DNA of 64,000 bases, from the NCBI RefSeq assembly GCF_030209435.1, contig NZ_JARVRX010000017.1, forward strand, positions 186,001 through 250,000, given 5' to 3'. Each line of letters opens with the position of its first letter. Position 1 is the stretch's first letter. The notes below the pieces were generated by a model. The model saw only the letters and a program-made list of their open reading frames with translations, was not told where the DNA came from and searched no databases. Source of the DNA: Mycolicibacterium sp. lyk4-40-TYG-92. GTDB taxonomy: Bacteria; Actinomycetota; Actinomycetes; Mycobacteriales; Mycobacteriaceae. Positions 35,668 to 43,363 of this stretch are shown here, piece by piece. Position numbers and translations under genes: made by a program.

Positions 35668-35688
35668 GCTCGCCGGAACAATGGGGTC

Positions 35689-35964
35689 ATGGCTGTCCTC
35701 ACCGATGAACAAGTAGACGCCGCACTGCCCGAGGGTTGGGAACGAGCCGACGGTGCATTACGCAGGTCCGTGAAGTTCCCGGCGTTCCTCGACGGCATCG
35801 ATGCCGTCCGCCGGGTCGCGATCCACGCGGAAGCCAAAGACCATCACCCGGACATCGACATCCGTTGGCGGACAGTGACTTTCGCTCTCGTCACGCATTC
35901 CGAAGGCGGCATCACCGGCAAGGACGTGGCGATGGCCCAGGACATCAACGGGCTGGTCGTCTAG
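35689..35964 (+). CDS. phhB: 4a-hydroxytetrahydrobiopterin (pterin-4a-carbinolamine) dehydratase
   Basis: 91 residues, typical length. The family signature with paired histidines is visible as EAKDHHPDIDIRW (residues about 49-61), followed by FALVTHSEGGITGKDV. It dehydrates or recycles pterin carbinolamine, or serves an unrelated role in bacteria lacking phenylalanine hydroxylase. Its 3' end overlaps convergent pimE by 20 bp. It corresponds to Rv1159A by position (recalled). Start: ATG at 35689. Confidence 0.88.
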   Translation: MAVLTDEQVDAALPEGWERADGALRRSVKFPAFLDGIDAVRRVAIHAEAKDHHPDIDIRWRTVTFALVTHSEGGITGKDVAMAQDINGLVV

Positions 35965-37189
35965 GCCCGGTTCGTAGGGCCATCCACGCCAGCGTCACCA
36001 CCGTCAGCACCGGGTAGATCAGCCCCGCCCAGGCCAGGTACCACGGACGGCTGATCACCCAGATCGTCGGCTGCGCGAAACTCAGCAGCCACGGCACCCC
36101 GATCAGCAGCAGCACCAGCCAGGTCCAGCGCAGCACCCGCGCGGATCGCAGCGCCGCGAACGGCCCGTGCCACAGCCACATCATCAGCGGGATCAGCCAC
36201 ACCCAGTGGTGGGTCCACGAGATCGGCGAGAACAGCAGCCCGAACAACTGCACCACAAGGAGCGCCCCCAGCCGATCAGGCCGGTCGGGACCGTAGACGG
36301 CGCGCCACGCGAACACCGCCAGCACGGCCGTCAGCACCACCGCGATCAGCACCGCGGGCTCGAAACCGGCGTCGTGGCCGACGATGCGTGAGATCGCGCC
36401 GCGCCAGGACTGGTTGAACGACGTCGCGACGGGACCGATGCGGTTGGCGTCGCCGAGCAGGTCGGTGAAGTAGTAGAGCGCCTGATCGCGCAGCACCAGC
36501 CACGACACCAAGACGGTGCCGGCGAACGTGACGGCCGCGAACACCGCAGCACCCCAGCGGCGGACACCCAGGAAATAGAGCCCCGTCACCGCCGGGGTCA
36601 GCTTCACGCCAGCGGCCAGACCGACCAGCAGGCCGGACCACCACCAGCGCGTGCTGTAGACGGCGTAGAGGACGGCCAGCACGAGGACGACGTTGATCTG
36701 CCCGTAGTCGAACGTGCTGCGCAGTGGCTCGGTCCAGATGCCGACGCCGGTCCACGCCATGGCCAGCCGGTGCGCGGGATCGGCGGATCCGATGAGCCGC
36801 AGGCTGATCCACACCACGCCGTAGAGCGCACCGATGATGCCGACCTGCCAGCAGAACGCCAGCAAACCGAACGGTACGAAGTGCAGTGGGTAGAACAGCA
36901 CCGCCGCGAACGGCGGGTAGGTGAATGGCAGCGGGAAGTCCGGCGTCTGGTCGGCGTAGACGTAGTCGTACAGCGGGTGACCACTGCCGAAAGATGCCGC
37001 GCCGCCGACGTAGACGTGGAGGTCGACGAAGTTGGCTCCGTTGGGCACCAGGTAGGTCCAGGCAAAGCGTGCGGCGACGCTGAGCGCCAGCATCAGTGGC
37101 GCCCAGCGGAGGACTGCTCGCGTGGCGGTGTTTATCGCACGACTGTAACGGTCGGTCACCCTTCGCCTTCTGATCAGTAACGGATCCAT
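35945..37189 (-). CDS. pimE: Polyprenol-phosphate-mannose-dependent mannosyltransferase PimE
   Basis: About 414 residues with ten or more hydrophobic helices, a GT-C/GT87-type (DUF2029) glycosyltransferase. After the first helix an acidic loop (NFVDLHVYVGGA) carries the catalytic-type Asp. It adds an alpha-1,2-mannose to PIM4, leading to PIM6, on the outer face of the membrane. The ATG at 37189 is used; a GTG at 37159 with AGAAGG upstream is an alternative. It lies opposite the twin Ala/Pro-rich secreted genes, as in M. tuberculosis Rv1157c-Rv1159 (recalled). Confidence 0.88.
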   Translation of the reverse strand: MDPLLIRRRRVTDRYSRAINTATRAVLRWAPLMLALSVAARFAWTYLVPNGANFVDLHVYVGGAASFGSGHPLYDYVYADQTPDFPLPFTYPPFAAVLFYPLHFVPFGLLAFCWQVGIIGALYGVVWISLRLIGSADPAHRLAMAWTGVGIWTEPLRSTFDYGQINVVLVLAVLYAVYSTRWWWSGLLVGLAAGVKLTPAVTGLYFLGVRRWGAAVFAAVTFAGTVLVSWLVLRDQALYYFTDLLGDANRIGPVATSFNQSWRGAISRIVGHDAGFEPAVLIAVVLTAVLAVFAWRAVYGPDRPDRLGALLVVQLFGLLFSPISWTHHWVWLIPLMMWLWHGPFAALRSARVLRWTWLVLLLIGVPWLLSFAQPTIWVISRPWYLAWAGLIYPVLTVVTLAWMALRTGPRRPAR

Positions 37190-37276
37190 AAATGCCACAC
37201 GTGTCACTTGAGTAACACCAGTAACGGCATAGCGTCGGTCCTGACGCACCACGACCGCTCCGGGAGGACCCCCAAA

Positions 37277-38059
37277 ATGCGCACACGTAGCACTGGAAAA
37301 TTGTTGGCCACCAGCATGATTGCCGCCGCCGGCGCAGTCCCGATGGCGATCGCGCTGAGCGCGGTCGCGGCCGCCGACCCGGCCCCCGCGGCCCCGGCAC
37401 CCGTCGTGCCCGGCACGCCGCTGGTGAATGAACTCGCCCAGGCTCCGGTCCAGGCGCTGTCGGGTGTCACGCAGGCCCTGACGTCCGGCGCGCCGGCTGC
37501 CGCTCCGGCCGCTCCCGCCGCCACCGCGTCGGTGACCCTGCCGCAGAACCTGGTTCCCGGCGCCGCCGCGCCGGCTGCCGCTGCCCCGGCCGCCGCTGCT
37601 GCGCCCGCCCCGGCACAGGGCCTGATCCCGTCGGCCAACATCAACCTGCCGCAGATTCCGGGCTCGCCGGTTCCGCTGCCGAAGCAGGTCGCCTTCCCGG
37701 GTGACCTGACCTCGCTGCTGCCGGCCGGCACCCCGCTGGCGAACCTCCTGCCGCAGCCGGCGGCTGCCGCCGCACCCGCCGCGACCGCCGCAACCGCCGC
37801 GACCTCGCCGCTGACCGCACCGCTCGCCGCCGCAACCGCACCACTGGCCGCGCCGCTCGCTGCCGCTGCTCCGGCTGCCGCTGCTCCGCTGGCCGCCGCC
37901 ACGGCGCCGCTCGCCGCTCCGGCTGCGACCTCGCCGCTGGCCACCGCACCCGCCGCGGTGGCGGCTGCTGCTCCGGCGGCACAGGCCATCCCGGGTGTCG
38001 TGCCGGGACTCATGAGCCTGACCAGCTTGGCGCCGGTCATCACCTCCGGCCTGCCGTGA
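37277..38059 (+). CDS. Secreted Ala/Pro-rich protein (Rv1158c-like)
   Basis: 260 residues; GGGAGGA ribosome site before the ATG at 37277. The signal peptide ends near VAAADPAPAA (about residue 33). The rest is dominated by Ala, Pro, Leu and Thr with repeated TAPLAA-type units and no cysteine. Such chains are thought to span the cell envelope; function unknown. It is 40 bp upstream of a second Ala/Pro-rich gene with its own ribosome site, so the two form an operon. Confidence 0.85.
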   Translation: MRTRSTGKLLATSMIAAAGAVPMAIALSAVAAADPAPAAPAPVVPGTPLVNELAQAPVQALSGVTQALTSGAPAAAPAAPAATASVTLPQNLVPGAAAPAAAAPAAAAAPAPAQGLIPSANINLPQIPGSPVPLPKQVAFPGDLTSLLPAGTPLANLLPQPAAAAAPAATAATAATSPLTAPLAAATAPLAAPLAAAAPAAAAPLAAATAPLAAPAATSPLATAPAAVAAAAPAAQAIPGVVPGLMSLTSLAPVITSGLP

Positions 38060-38099
38060 TCCGCAACTAGACAACTGATACGAAACCGGAGAGAGAGTC

Positions 38100-39122
38100 A
38101 TGCAATCGAGCAAGCTGTTCGTCGCACTCGGCGCGTCCGTCGCACTCACGATCGGTGTGGCGACCGCCGCGCACGCCGATCCGGCCTCGCCACTGCCGTT
38201 GCCGCTGCCCATCGATGGCCTTCAGGCTCCTGGCCTGCCGGCCATGCAGACTCTCGCCCCGGTGATCCAGCAGGCCGCCGCTGACCCGGCGGGCGCCGCG
38301 GAGCTGCTGATGGCAGCAGCCCGGGCGTTCGCCGGCAACAAAGGCGCAACGTCGGATTCGAAGAATCTGGCCAACGCCGTGAACCAGTTCGCGGCCGACC
38401 CGGCGGCGAACCACGTACCGGCTCCCGGCGCGGTGCCGGGCGCCGAGGCCCATCTGCCCGCCGGCGTCGACCCGGTGCACGCCGTCGGCCCGGTGGCCGA
38501 GGCCGCTCCGGCACCGGCCCCCGAGGCTGCGCCCGCGCCCGCCGCGGCCCCTGCTCCGGCGCCCGCTCCGGCTCCGGCTCCTGAAGCTGCTCCGGCCGCT
38601 GCCCCGGTCACCCAGGCCGCGGGAACCGTCCCCGCTCCCGAAGCCGCGCCCGCAGCGGCGCCGGCGGCCGCTCCCGAAGCCGCTCCAGCTCCGGCCGGCG
38701 CGTTCGGCCCGGGCACGCCGATCACCCAGGACTTCATGTACCCGTCGATCAGCAACGGCTGCCTCGCCGACGGCGGCAACGTCCTGGCGACGGCCATCAG
38801 CGTGGCCGGCCCCGCGAAGATTCCCACGCCGGGCCCCGGCCCCGGCCAGACCGCCTACGTGTTCACCGCAGTCGGCACGCCCGGCCCGGCCGCCGAGCAG
38901 AAGCTGCCGCTCAACGTCACCTGGGTCAACCTGACCACCGGCAAGTCGGGCAGCGCGACCCTCAAGCCGCAGGCCGACATCAACCCGCAGGGGCCGACGA
39001 CGCTGACCGCCATCGTCGACACCGGCTCGGGCAGCATCATGTCGACCATCTTCGGTCAGGTGACGACGACCGAGAAGCAGTGCCAGTTCATGCCCACCAT
39101 CGGGTCGTCGGTGGTGCCGTAA
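38100..39122 (+). CDS. Secreted Ala/Pro-rich protein with C-terminal domain (Rv1157c-like)
   Basis: 340 residues. The signal peptide is cleaved near ATAAHADPAS (residue about 27). An Ala/Pro/Glu linker (residues about 135-205, PAPAPEAAPA units) separates an N-terminal helical part from a folded C-terminal domain (about 210-340) that contains two cysteines (NGCLAD, KQCQFM) able to form a disulfide. It starts at the ATG at 38100 behind GGAGAGAG. A strong hairpin terminator follows 13 bp after the stop. Confidence 0.87.
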   Translation: MQSSKLFVALGASVALTIGVATAAHADPASPLPLPLPIDGLQAPGLPAMQTLAPVIQQAAADPAGAAELLMAAARAFAGNKGATSDSKNLANAVNQFAADPAANHVPAPGAVPGAEAHLPAGVDPVHAVGPVAEAAPAPAPEAAPAPAAAPAPAPAPAPAPEAAPAAAPVTQAAGTVPAPEAAPAAAPAAAPEAAPAPAGAFGPGTPITQDFMYPSISNGCLADGGNVLATAISVAGPAKIPTPGPGPGQTAYVFTAVGTPGPAAEQKLPLNVTWVNLTTGKSGSATLKPQADINPQGPTTLTAIVDTGSGSIMSTIFGQVTTTEKQCQFMPTIGSSVVP

Positions 39123-39134
39123 CCCGCACTCACC

Positions 39135-39170
39135 AAATCGGGATGACGCCGGCCGGCGTCATCCCGATTT
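39135..39170. terminator. Strong bidirectional intrinsic terminator
   Basis: A perfect 16-bp stem, AAATCGGGATGACGCC paired with GGCGTCATCCCGATTT, closes on a GGCC loop. It is flanked by a T-rich tail on the plus strand and ends only 4 bp before the stop of the convergent SDR gene, so it can stop transcripts from both sides. Confidence 0.85.
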
Positions 39171-39174
39171 TGCT

Positions 39175-39915
39175 TTATAGCTGAATCTGGCCACCGTCGA
39201 CGGCCAACTCCGCGCCGGTCATGAAGCTGCTCTGGTCCGAGGCCAGGAACAGCACCGCGGATGCGATCTCGTCGGGATGTCCCAGACGTTTCATCGGCAC
39301 CTGGGCGGCCATGCCGTCGAGCAGATCCTGCTTCTGATCGGCGGGCGCCAGGCCGGTGAGCCCGGGCGTTTCGATCGGTCCGGGAACGATGGTGTTGACC
39401 CGGATCTTGCGGTCGGCCAGCTCGGCGGCCCAGGTCCGGCCCAGAGACCGGATCGCGGCCTTGGACGCGGCGTAGAGCCCGAAAGCCGGGACCCCTTCGG
39501 ACGCTGCGGTGGATCCGGCGAGGATGACCGACGCGCCCTCGTTGAGCAGCGGCAACGTCTTCTGCACGGTGAACACCGTGCCCGCCACGTTGCGGTCGAA
39601 GTTGAGCCGGTAGTGCTCCGGCGTCACATCGGCGAGGGTGGCGAAGTCGCCGCCGCCGGCGTTGGCGAAGACGACGTCGAGCCCCTTGCCGTGCTTGGCG
39701 ATTTCAGCGGCCAGGGTGTCGAGTTCTTCGGGCTTGCTGATGTCGCTCTGCACACCGTGGGCGCCGATGGCTGCGGCGGCCTCGTCGAGCCGGGCACGAT
39801 CACGGCCGGTGATGAACACGTACGCACCCTCGGCGGCGAGGCGCTTGGCAGTCGCCAGTCCGATGCCTGACGTCCCTCCGGTGACCAGTGCTGTCTTGCC
39901 ATCGAGCTGTCCCAT
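39175..39915 (-). CDS. Short-chain dehydrogenase/reductase
   Basis: 246 residues. Classical SDR: cofactor motif TGGTSGIG (residues 12-19), NAG motif FANAGG, catalytic Ser in LAGSTA and YAASK (Tyr, Lys). The C-terminus DGGQIQL is typical of 3-oxoacyl reductase-like SDRs. Substrate not predictable. GGAG lies 9 nt before the ATG. A MarR-type palindrome stands 48 bp upstream of the ATG, so it is probably repressed by the MarR protein two genes upstream. Confidence 0.9.
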   Translation of the reverse strand: MGQLDGKTALVTGGTSGIGLATAKRLAAEGAYVFITGRDRARLDEAAAAIGAHGVQSDISKPEELDTLAAEIAKHGKGLDVVFANAGGGDFATLADVTPEHYRLNFDRNVAGTVFTVQKTLPLLNEGASVILAGSTAASEGVPAFGLYAASKAAIRSLGRTWAAELADRKIRVNTIVPGPIETPGLTGLAPADQKQDLLDGMAAQVPMKRLGHPDEIASAVLFLASDQSSFMTGAELAVDGGQIQL

Positions 39916-39962
39916 GACCGTGCTCCATTTCTGTGTGGATTGCGCTTACGCCCGTATCAACT

Positions 39963-39980
39963 TAGGTGATGTATCACCTA
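39963..39980. promoter_or_regulatory. MarR-type operator upstream of the SDR gene
   Basis: TAGGTGAT-GT-ATCACCTA, a perfect 8-2-8 inverted repeat. It overlaps the stop codon of the SnoaL gene and lies before the SDR. The same half-sites recur at 40357-40378. Confidence 0.8.
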
Positions 39981-40340
39981 TTCCCCGGCGTTCAGGACCG
40001 TCCACAACCGGACGATGCGCTCGTCGGCGATCTCGGCGACATCGAAACCCGATGCGACGGTGGCGTCATCGGGGGTACGAACCTCCCACGCCAGGAAGCC
40101 CAGGCCGCGGGTCTGCCGGACCGGACCGGCCTTCACGAAATGGAGTCCCGCCAACTTCTCCTGCAGTTCAGCAGCTTTGGTATTCAACTCGTCGCGGCCG
40201 ACAGTGGTGCCGTCGTCATCGATCCACTCCACATCCTCGGCGTAGGTGTCGACAATCGCGGCCGCCCGGCGCTGCGGATCGCGTTCGTCGAACACGGCCA
40301 GCAGATTGGCCTCCATCAGGCGGGTGACAACTTCACTCAC
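39978..40340 (-). CDS. SnoaL / NTF2-like fold protein
   Basis: 120 residues, GTG start with AAGGAG 7-8 nt upstream. The pattern AIVDTYAEDVEWIDDDG and the final strands VRLWTVLNAGE are those of the SnoaL-like NTF2 superfamily of small isomerases, hydrolases and ligand-binding proteins. It lies between two copies of a MarR-type operator, immediately downstream of the marR gene. Probably acts on the same small molecule as the SDR (inference). Confidence 0.85.
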   Translation of the reverse strand: MSEVVTRLMEANLLAVFDERDPQRRAAAIVDTYAEDVEWIDDDGTTVGRDELNTKAAELQEKLAGLHFVKAGPVRQTRGLGFLAWEVRTPDDATVASGFDVAEIADERIVRLWTVLNAGE

Positions 40341-40356
40341 TGATCACTCCTTGCAC

Positions 40357-40378
40357 ATTAGGTGATAGATCACCTAAT
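40357..40378. promoter_or_regulatory. MarR-type operator upstream of the SnoaL gene
   Basis: ATTAGGTGAT-AG-ATCACCTAAT, a perfect 10-2-10 inverted repeat between the marR stop (40380) and the SnoaL GTG. It shares the core TAGGTGAT/ATCACCTA with the operator at 39963-39980. Confidence 0.85.
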
Positions 40379-40379
40379 A

Positions 40380-40886
40380 CTAGCTCGGCGCCGGCGGGAG
40401 CGAACTGTTGTGATCGAGGTTGACGTGGATGTGCTCCAACGCGGCCGTGAACGGCCCGACCAGGTTCTCCGGCAGTGGATCGAAGAACAGCGCGCGTACC
40501 AGGTCGACGTGTCCGGGTGCGGCCTCGGTGATCGCGCGCCGACCGTTCGCGGTCAGCACGACGTTGGAGGTGCGGCCGTCCTCGGCACTCGGGCGGCGCT
40601 CGGTCAAGCCTCGTTCCTCCATGCGCCGCAGCTGATGTGAGAGCCGGCTGCGCTCCCAGCCGATCTGCGCGGCGAGGTCGCTGACCCGCAGTCCGGCGTC
40701 GTTGTCGCCGCTGAGCGCCACCAACACGTCGTAGTCGGCCAGGGACAACCCGGAGTCGGCCTGCAGCTGCCGGTTCATCTCGTAGTTCATCCGCAGCTGC
40801 ACCCGCATGTAGGCCACCCAGGCCCGCTGCTGTTTCGGCGTGAGCCACCCCCGCTCGGGCGTGTGCCCCACCTTTCTCGGCGTCAC
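40380..40886 (-). CDS. MarR-family transcriptional regulator
   Basis: About 168 residues. The winged helix-turn-helix is seen in LSLADYDVLVALSG, LRVSDLAAQIGWERSRLSHQ and the wing RRPSAEDGRTSNVVLT (residues about 55-115). It probably binds the two identical palindromes downstream and represses the SnoaL and SDR genes until a ligand releases it. I chose the GTG at 40886 with CATACT 7 nt upstream; a GTG at 40871 is also possible. Confidence 0.85.
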   Translation of the reverse strand: MTPRKVGHTPERGWLTPKQQRAWVAYMRVQLRMNYEMNRQLQADSGLSLADYDVLVALSGDNDAGLRVSDLAAQIGWERSRLSHQLRRMEERGLTERRPSAEDGRTSNVVLTANGRRAITEAAPGHVDLVRALFFDPLPENLVGPFTAALEHIHVNLDHNSSLPPAPS

Positions 40887-40908
40887 GCCCGTCAGTATGC
40901 CCGTCGGC

Positions 40909-42333
40909 TCACAACAACTCTCGCGCCTGCTGTCGGCACTCGCCGGCGATCCGCTGTTCCCGGGCGTACAGCAGGCCGAAGGTGAAACCGTTCTCATCGA
41001 CCGTCGTGCCACTCGCCAGCGCCATGCGGCGCAACAGGTCAGCCGCGACCACGGTGTCCTGGTGATCGCCCAGAATCGACTGAAACTTCTTGTAATGCTT
41101 GACCGTTCGCTTCGTCTGCTTGGCGCCACCGACGTCCTGGCACAGCTCCGCCGCGTATCGGGCGCGTTTGGCGGCCTTCCGGGCGCGGTGCAGCAGCGCG
41201 GCGTCACTGTCCTCGACATCGAGCGCCGTGACCAGCCGACGGTCCGCTTTCCGCTGCGCCTTTCGCGCGCGCTTGACGAGTTTTGCGGTGCTCATCTCCG
41301 GATCCACGGGCGGCGACGTGCGCCATGACCGCAGCACCGCCATGAGCGCCAGGTAGCGCGGCGAATCCATGGCCTCGGTGACGCGTGCGCGCGCCGGCAG
41401 CTCGACCGCTTGCAGATCGGTGCGCACGCGGGCGCGCACCGGACCGAGAATCAATTCCTCCGGTAGCTCGTCGAGCGCTTCGGTGAATCTGCGCTGCTGT
41501 ACCTGACAATCGCGGACCTCGCCGAGCAGCCCCGCAAACCATCGCAGCTCCTCATCGAGCCGGCCTGGCGCCGACCGATCGAGCATCTTGCCGAACACCC
41601 GCAGGGTGCTCCGCAGCCGGCGGATCGCCACCCGCGTGTCGTGGATGGGGTCGCGGCCGCGTCGTAACTCGATGTCGCCCAACACGATCTGGTCGATCTG
41701 CGCGTTCACGTACCCGAGCAAGGCACGCGCCCCCGGCGAGGCCGGCTCAACTGAAAGCGCCGACGGCACCACATGGGCGAGCTTCGACGGAAAACGCGAC
41801 GGCCGGGCACCGGCGGCCGTCAGCCGTTTGACGAGACGCTTCGGAATCGAGGGCGCGTGGGGTCCGAGTTCGACCTCGACCTCACGCCAGGCCAGCAGCC
41901 GCTCACCCGCCGACGCCCGCACCGAGTCATCGGCAATCTCGGCATAGAGCTCGCCGGATCGCGATTCGGCGAGCCGGTACCGATTCCGGACCGTATGAAT
42001 CGTTGCGACACTCGCCAGCGACTTACCGAGACTCACGCCGCCGAGCAGGTCGGCCGCGGCGTCGGGCAATGTCTCGGTGGATGCCCAGTGCAGCTCGACG
42101 CGTCCCTCGCCGGCCGGGACCTTCAGCTGCCAGCCCGTGTCATCGTCGCCGCTGCGGCGGCGGAGCTGGACGCGGTGTGCCAGCAGATCACGGTCGGCAG
42201 TGTCGTAGTAGTCGCTGGTCAGGTCGACGGTGTCGTGCACAACGTCGGCGTCAGCGATGATGCCGCGAAGATCGGGCAGCTGAAACTCGGCGTCGACGTC
42301 CCATTTGCCTTCACGTTCCAGAACCTCGTACAT
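40909..42333 (-). CDS. CYTH-CHAD domain protein
   Basis: 474 residues. The N-terminal CYTH (triphosphate tunnel metalloenzyme) domain has its ExExK signature as EREGK at the very start (residues 5-9), with YYDTADRDLL and LQLRRRSG-type strands following. The C-terminal CHAD domain (about 215-474) has the conserved histidines in RDPIHDTRVAIRRLRS and LLHRARKAAKRARYAAEL. CHAD binds inorganic polyphosphate and CYTH hydrolyses triphosphates, so a polyphosphate role is likely. The ATG at 42333 is used so that ExExK is N-terminal as in the family. Confidence 0.9.
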   Translation of the reverse strand: MYEVLEREGKWDVDAEFQLPDLRGIIADADVVHDTVDLTSDYYDTADRDLLAHRVQLRRRSGDDDTGWQLKVPAGEGRVELHWASTETLPDAAADLLGGVSLGKSLASVATIHTVRNRYRLAESRSGELYAEIADDSVRASAGERLLAWREVEVELGPHAPSIPKRLVKRLTAAGARPSRFPSKLAHVVPSALSVEPASPGARALLGYVNAQIDQIVLGDIELRRGRDPIHDTRVAIRRLRSTLRVFGKMLDRSAPGRLDEELRWFAGLLGEVRDCQVQQRRFTEALDELPEELILGPVRARVRTDLQAVELPARARVTEAMDSPRYLALMAVLRSWRTSPPVDPEMSTAKLVKRARKAQRKADRRLVTALDVEDSDAALLHRARKAAKRARYAAELCQDVGGAKQTKRTVKHYKKFQSILGDHQDTVVAADLLRRMALASGTTVDENGFTFGLLYAREQRIAGECRQQARELL

Positions 42334-42398
42334 ACCCGAGGCATTGCCCTTCGATCGGGCCGTCAAACCCTCGCGACCTGCGTAACCACGCGGACAGC

Positions 42399-42437
42399 AG
42401 CGAGCGTGGCTACCCCCCAACGGCAGCCACGCTCGCT
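42399..42437 (-). terminator. Hairpin after the DUF1059 gene
   Basis: AGCGAGCGTGGCT (42399-42411) and AGCCACGCTCGCT (42425-42437) form a perfect 13-bp stem with a 13-nt loop, 10 bp after the DUF1059 stop. There is no T-run, as is common in mycobacteria. Confidence 0.55.
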
Positions 42438-42447
42438 TCTTGTTGGC

Positions 42448-42597
42448 TCAGTAGGCCATGAAGAGGATCATCTCGCGGTCGTATTCACGGCCGGGGTGCT
42501 GCTCGGCGAGATGGGCCTGCGCCTTCTCGACCAGATCGTCCTCGTCGCTGCCGGAAATCGCCTCGCCGCAGGGGCAATTCAAGTGTGTCTTAGCCAT
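42448..42597 (-). CDS. DUF1059-type small protein
   Basis: 49 residues beginning MAKTHLNCPCGEAISGSDED. The CPCG motif and the later KAQAHLAEQHPG form the DUF1059 pattern, probably a small metal-binding fold. AAGGTGA lies about 8 nt before the ATG at 42597; an ATG two codons earlier is too close to it. It is divergent from the nitroreductase. Function unknown. Confidence 0.8.
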   Translation of the reverse strand: MAKTHLNCPCGEAISGSDEDDLVEKAQAHLAEQHPGREYDREMILFMAY

Positions 42598-42630
42598 ACA
42601 CATCACCTTCCCATACGCATGATGGTCGGT

Positions 42631-43293
42631 ATGGAGATTTACGACGTCATGCGCACGACCGGGGCTGTCCGCAAGTTCAGCGGCGACCCCCTGCCCGACG
42701 AGGTGCTCGAGCGCATCCTCGACAACGCGCGCTTCGCCCCGAGCGGTGGCAACCGGCAGGGCGCGCGGGTGATCGCGGTGCGTGACGTCGAAACCCGCAA
42801 GAAGCTGGGCGAACTGTCCAAGCCCGGCGCCAGGCAGTACATCGCGCAGATCGCCGCCGGCGAAGGGCCGTGGAACCCGCTGCAGCCCTGCGGGGTTGAT
42901 CCCGCCGTCGTCGAGGCGACGCAGGTGCCCGACGGCATGGTCACCGGGACGCTGCTGGGCGCCGAGGTGGTGCTCGTGGTGTGTCTGGATCTCGGCGTGG
43001 CGGCGGCATTCGATCAGCATCTGGATCGCATCGGCGTGATCAGCGGCGCGTCGATCTACCCGTTCGTGTGGAACATCCTGCTGGCCGCTCGCAACGAGGG
43101 TTACGGCGGCGTGCTGACGACCATGGTGGTGGCGCAAGAGCCCAAGGTGCGTGACCTGCTGGGCATCCCCGACAACTACGCGGTGGCGTGCATGCTGCCG
43201 CTGGGCAAGCCCGTCAAGCAGGTGACGAAGCTGACCCGCCGTCCGGTGTCGGAGTTCGCGACCCGGGAACGATTCGACGGTCCAGCGCTCTAG
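42631..43293 (+). CDS. Nitroreductase-family flavoprotein
   Basis: 220 residues. It begins MEIYDVMRTTGAVRKFSGDP, the usual FMN-binding N-terminus (Arg residues in RTTGAVRKF), followed by ARFAPSGGNRQGARV and the glycine-rich GGVLTTMVVAQEP. It would reduce nitro groups, quinones or flavins with NAD(P)H. In-frame ATGs at 42619 and 42622 are alternatives. A convergent inverted-repeat element follows its stop. Confidence 0.85.
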   Translation: MEIYDVMRTTGAVRKFSGDPLPDEVLERILDNARFAPSGGNRQGARVIAVRDVETRKKLGELSKPGARQYIAQIAAGEGPWNPLQPCGVDPAVVEATQVPDGMVTGTLLGAEVVLVVCLDLGVAAAFDQHLDRIGVISGASIYPFVWNILLAARNEGYGGVLTTMVVAQEPKVRDLLGIPDNYAVACMLPLGKPVKQVTKLTRRPVSEFATRERFDGPAL

Positions 43294-43304
43294 TTGCGTC
43301 GACC

Positions 43305-43349
43305 GTGGGGCTTTACGAGAATCGCCAGAATTTCCTCGTAATCCCCCAC
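43305..43349. repeat. Inverted-repeat element, copy 2
   Basis: Left arm GTGGGGCTTTACGAGAA (43305-43321) and right arm TTTCCTCGTAATCCCCCAC (43331-43349) pair imperfectly around a short loop between two convergent genes. The right arm is identical to copy 1 at 35650-35667 over 18 bases. Confidence 0.7.
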
Positions 43350-43363
43350 TCTCGAAAGCGAAA

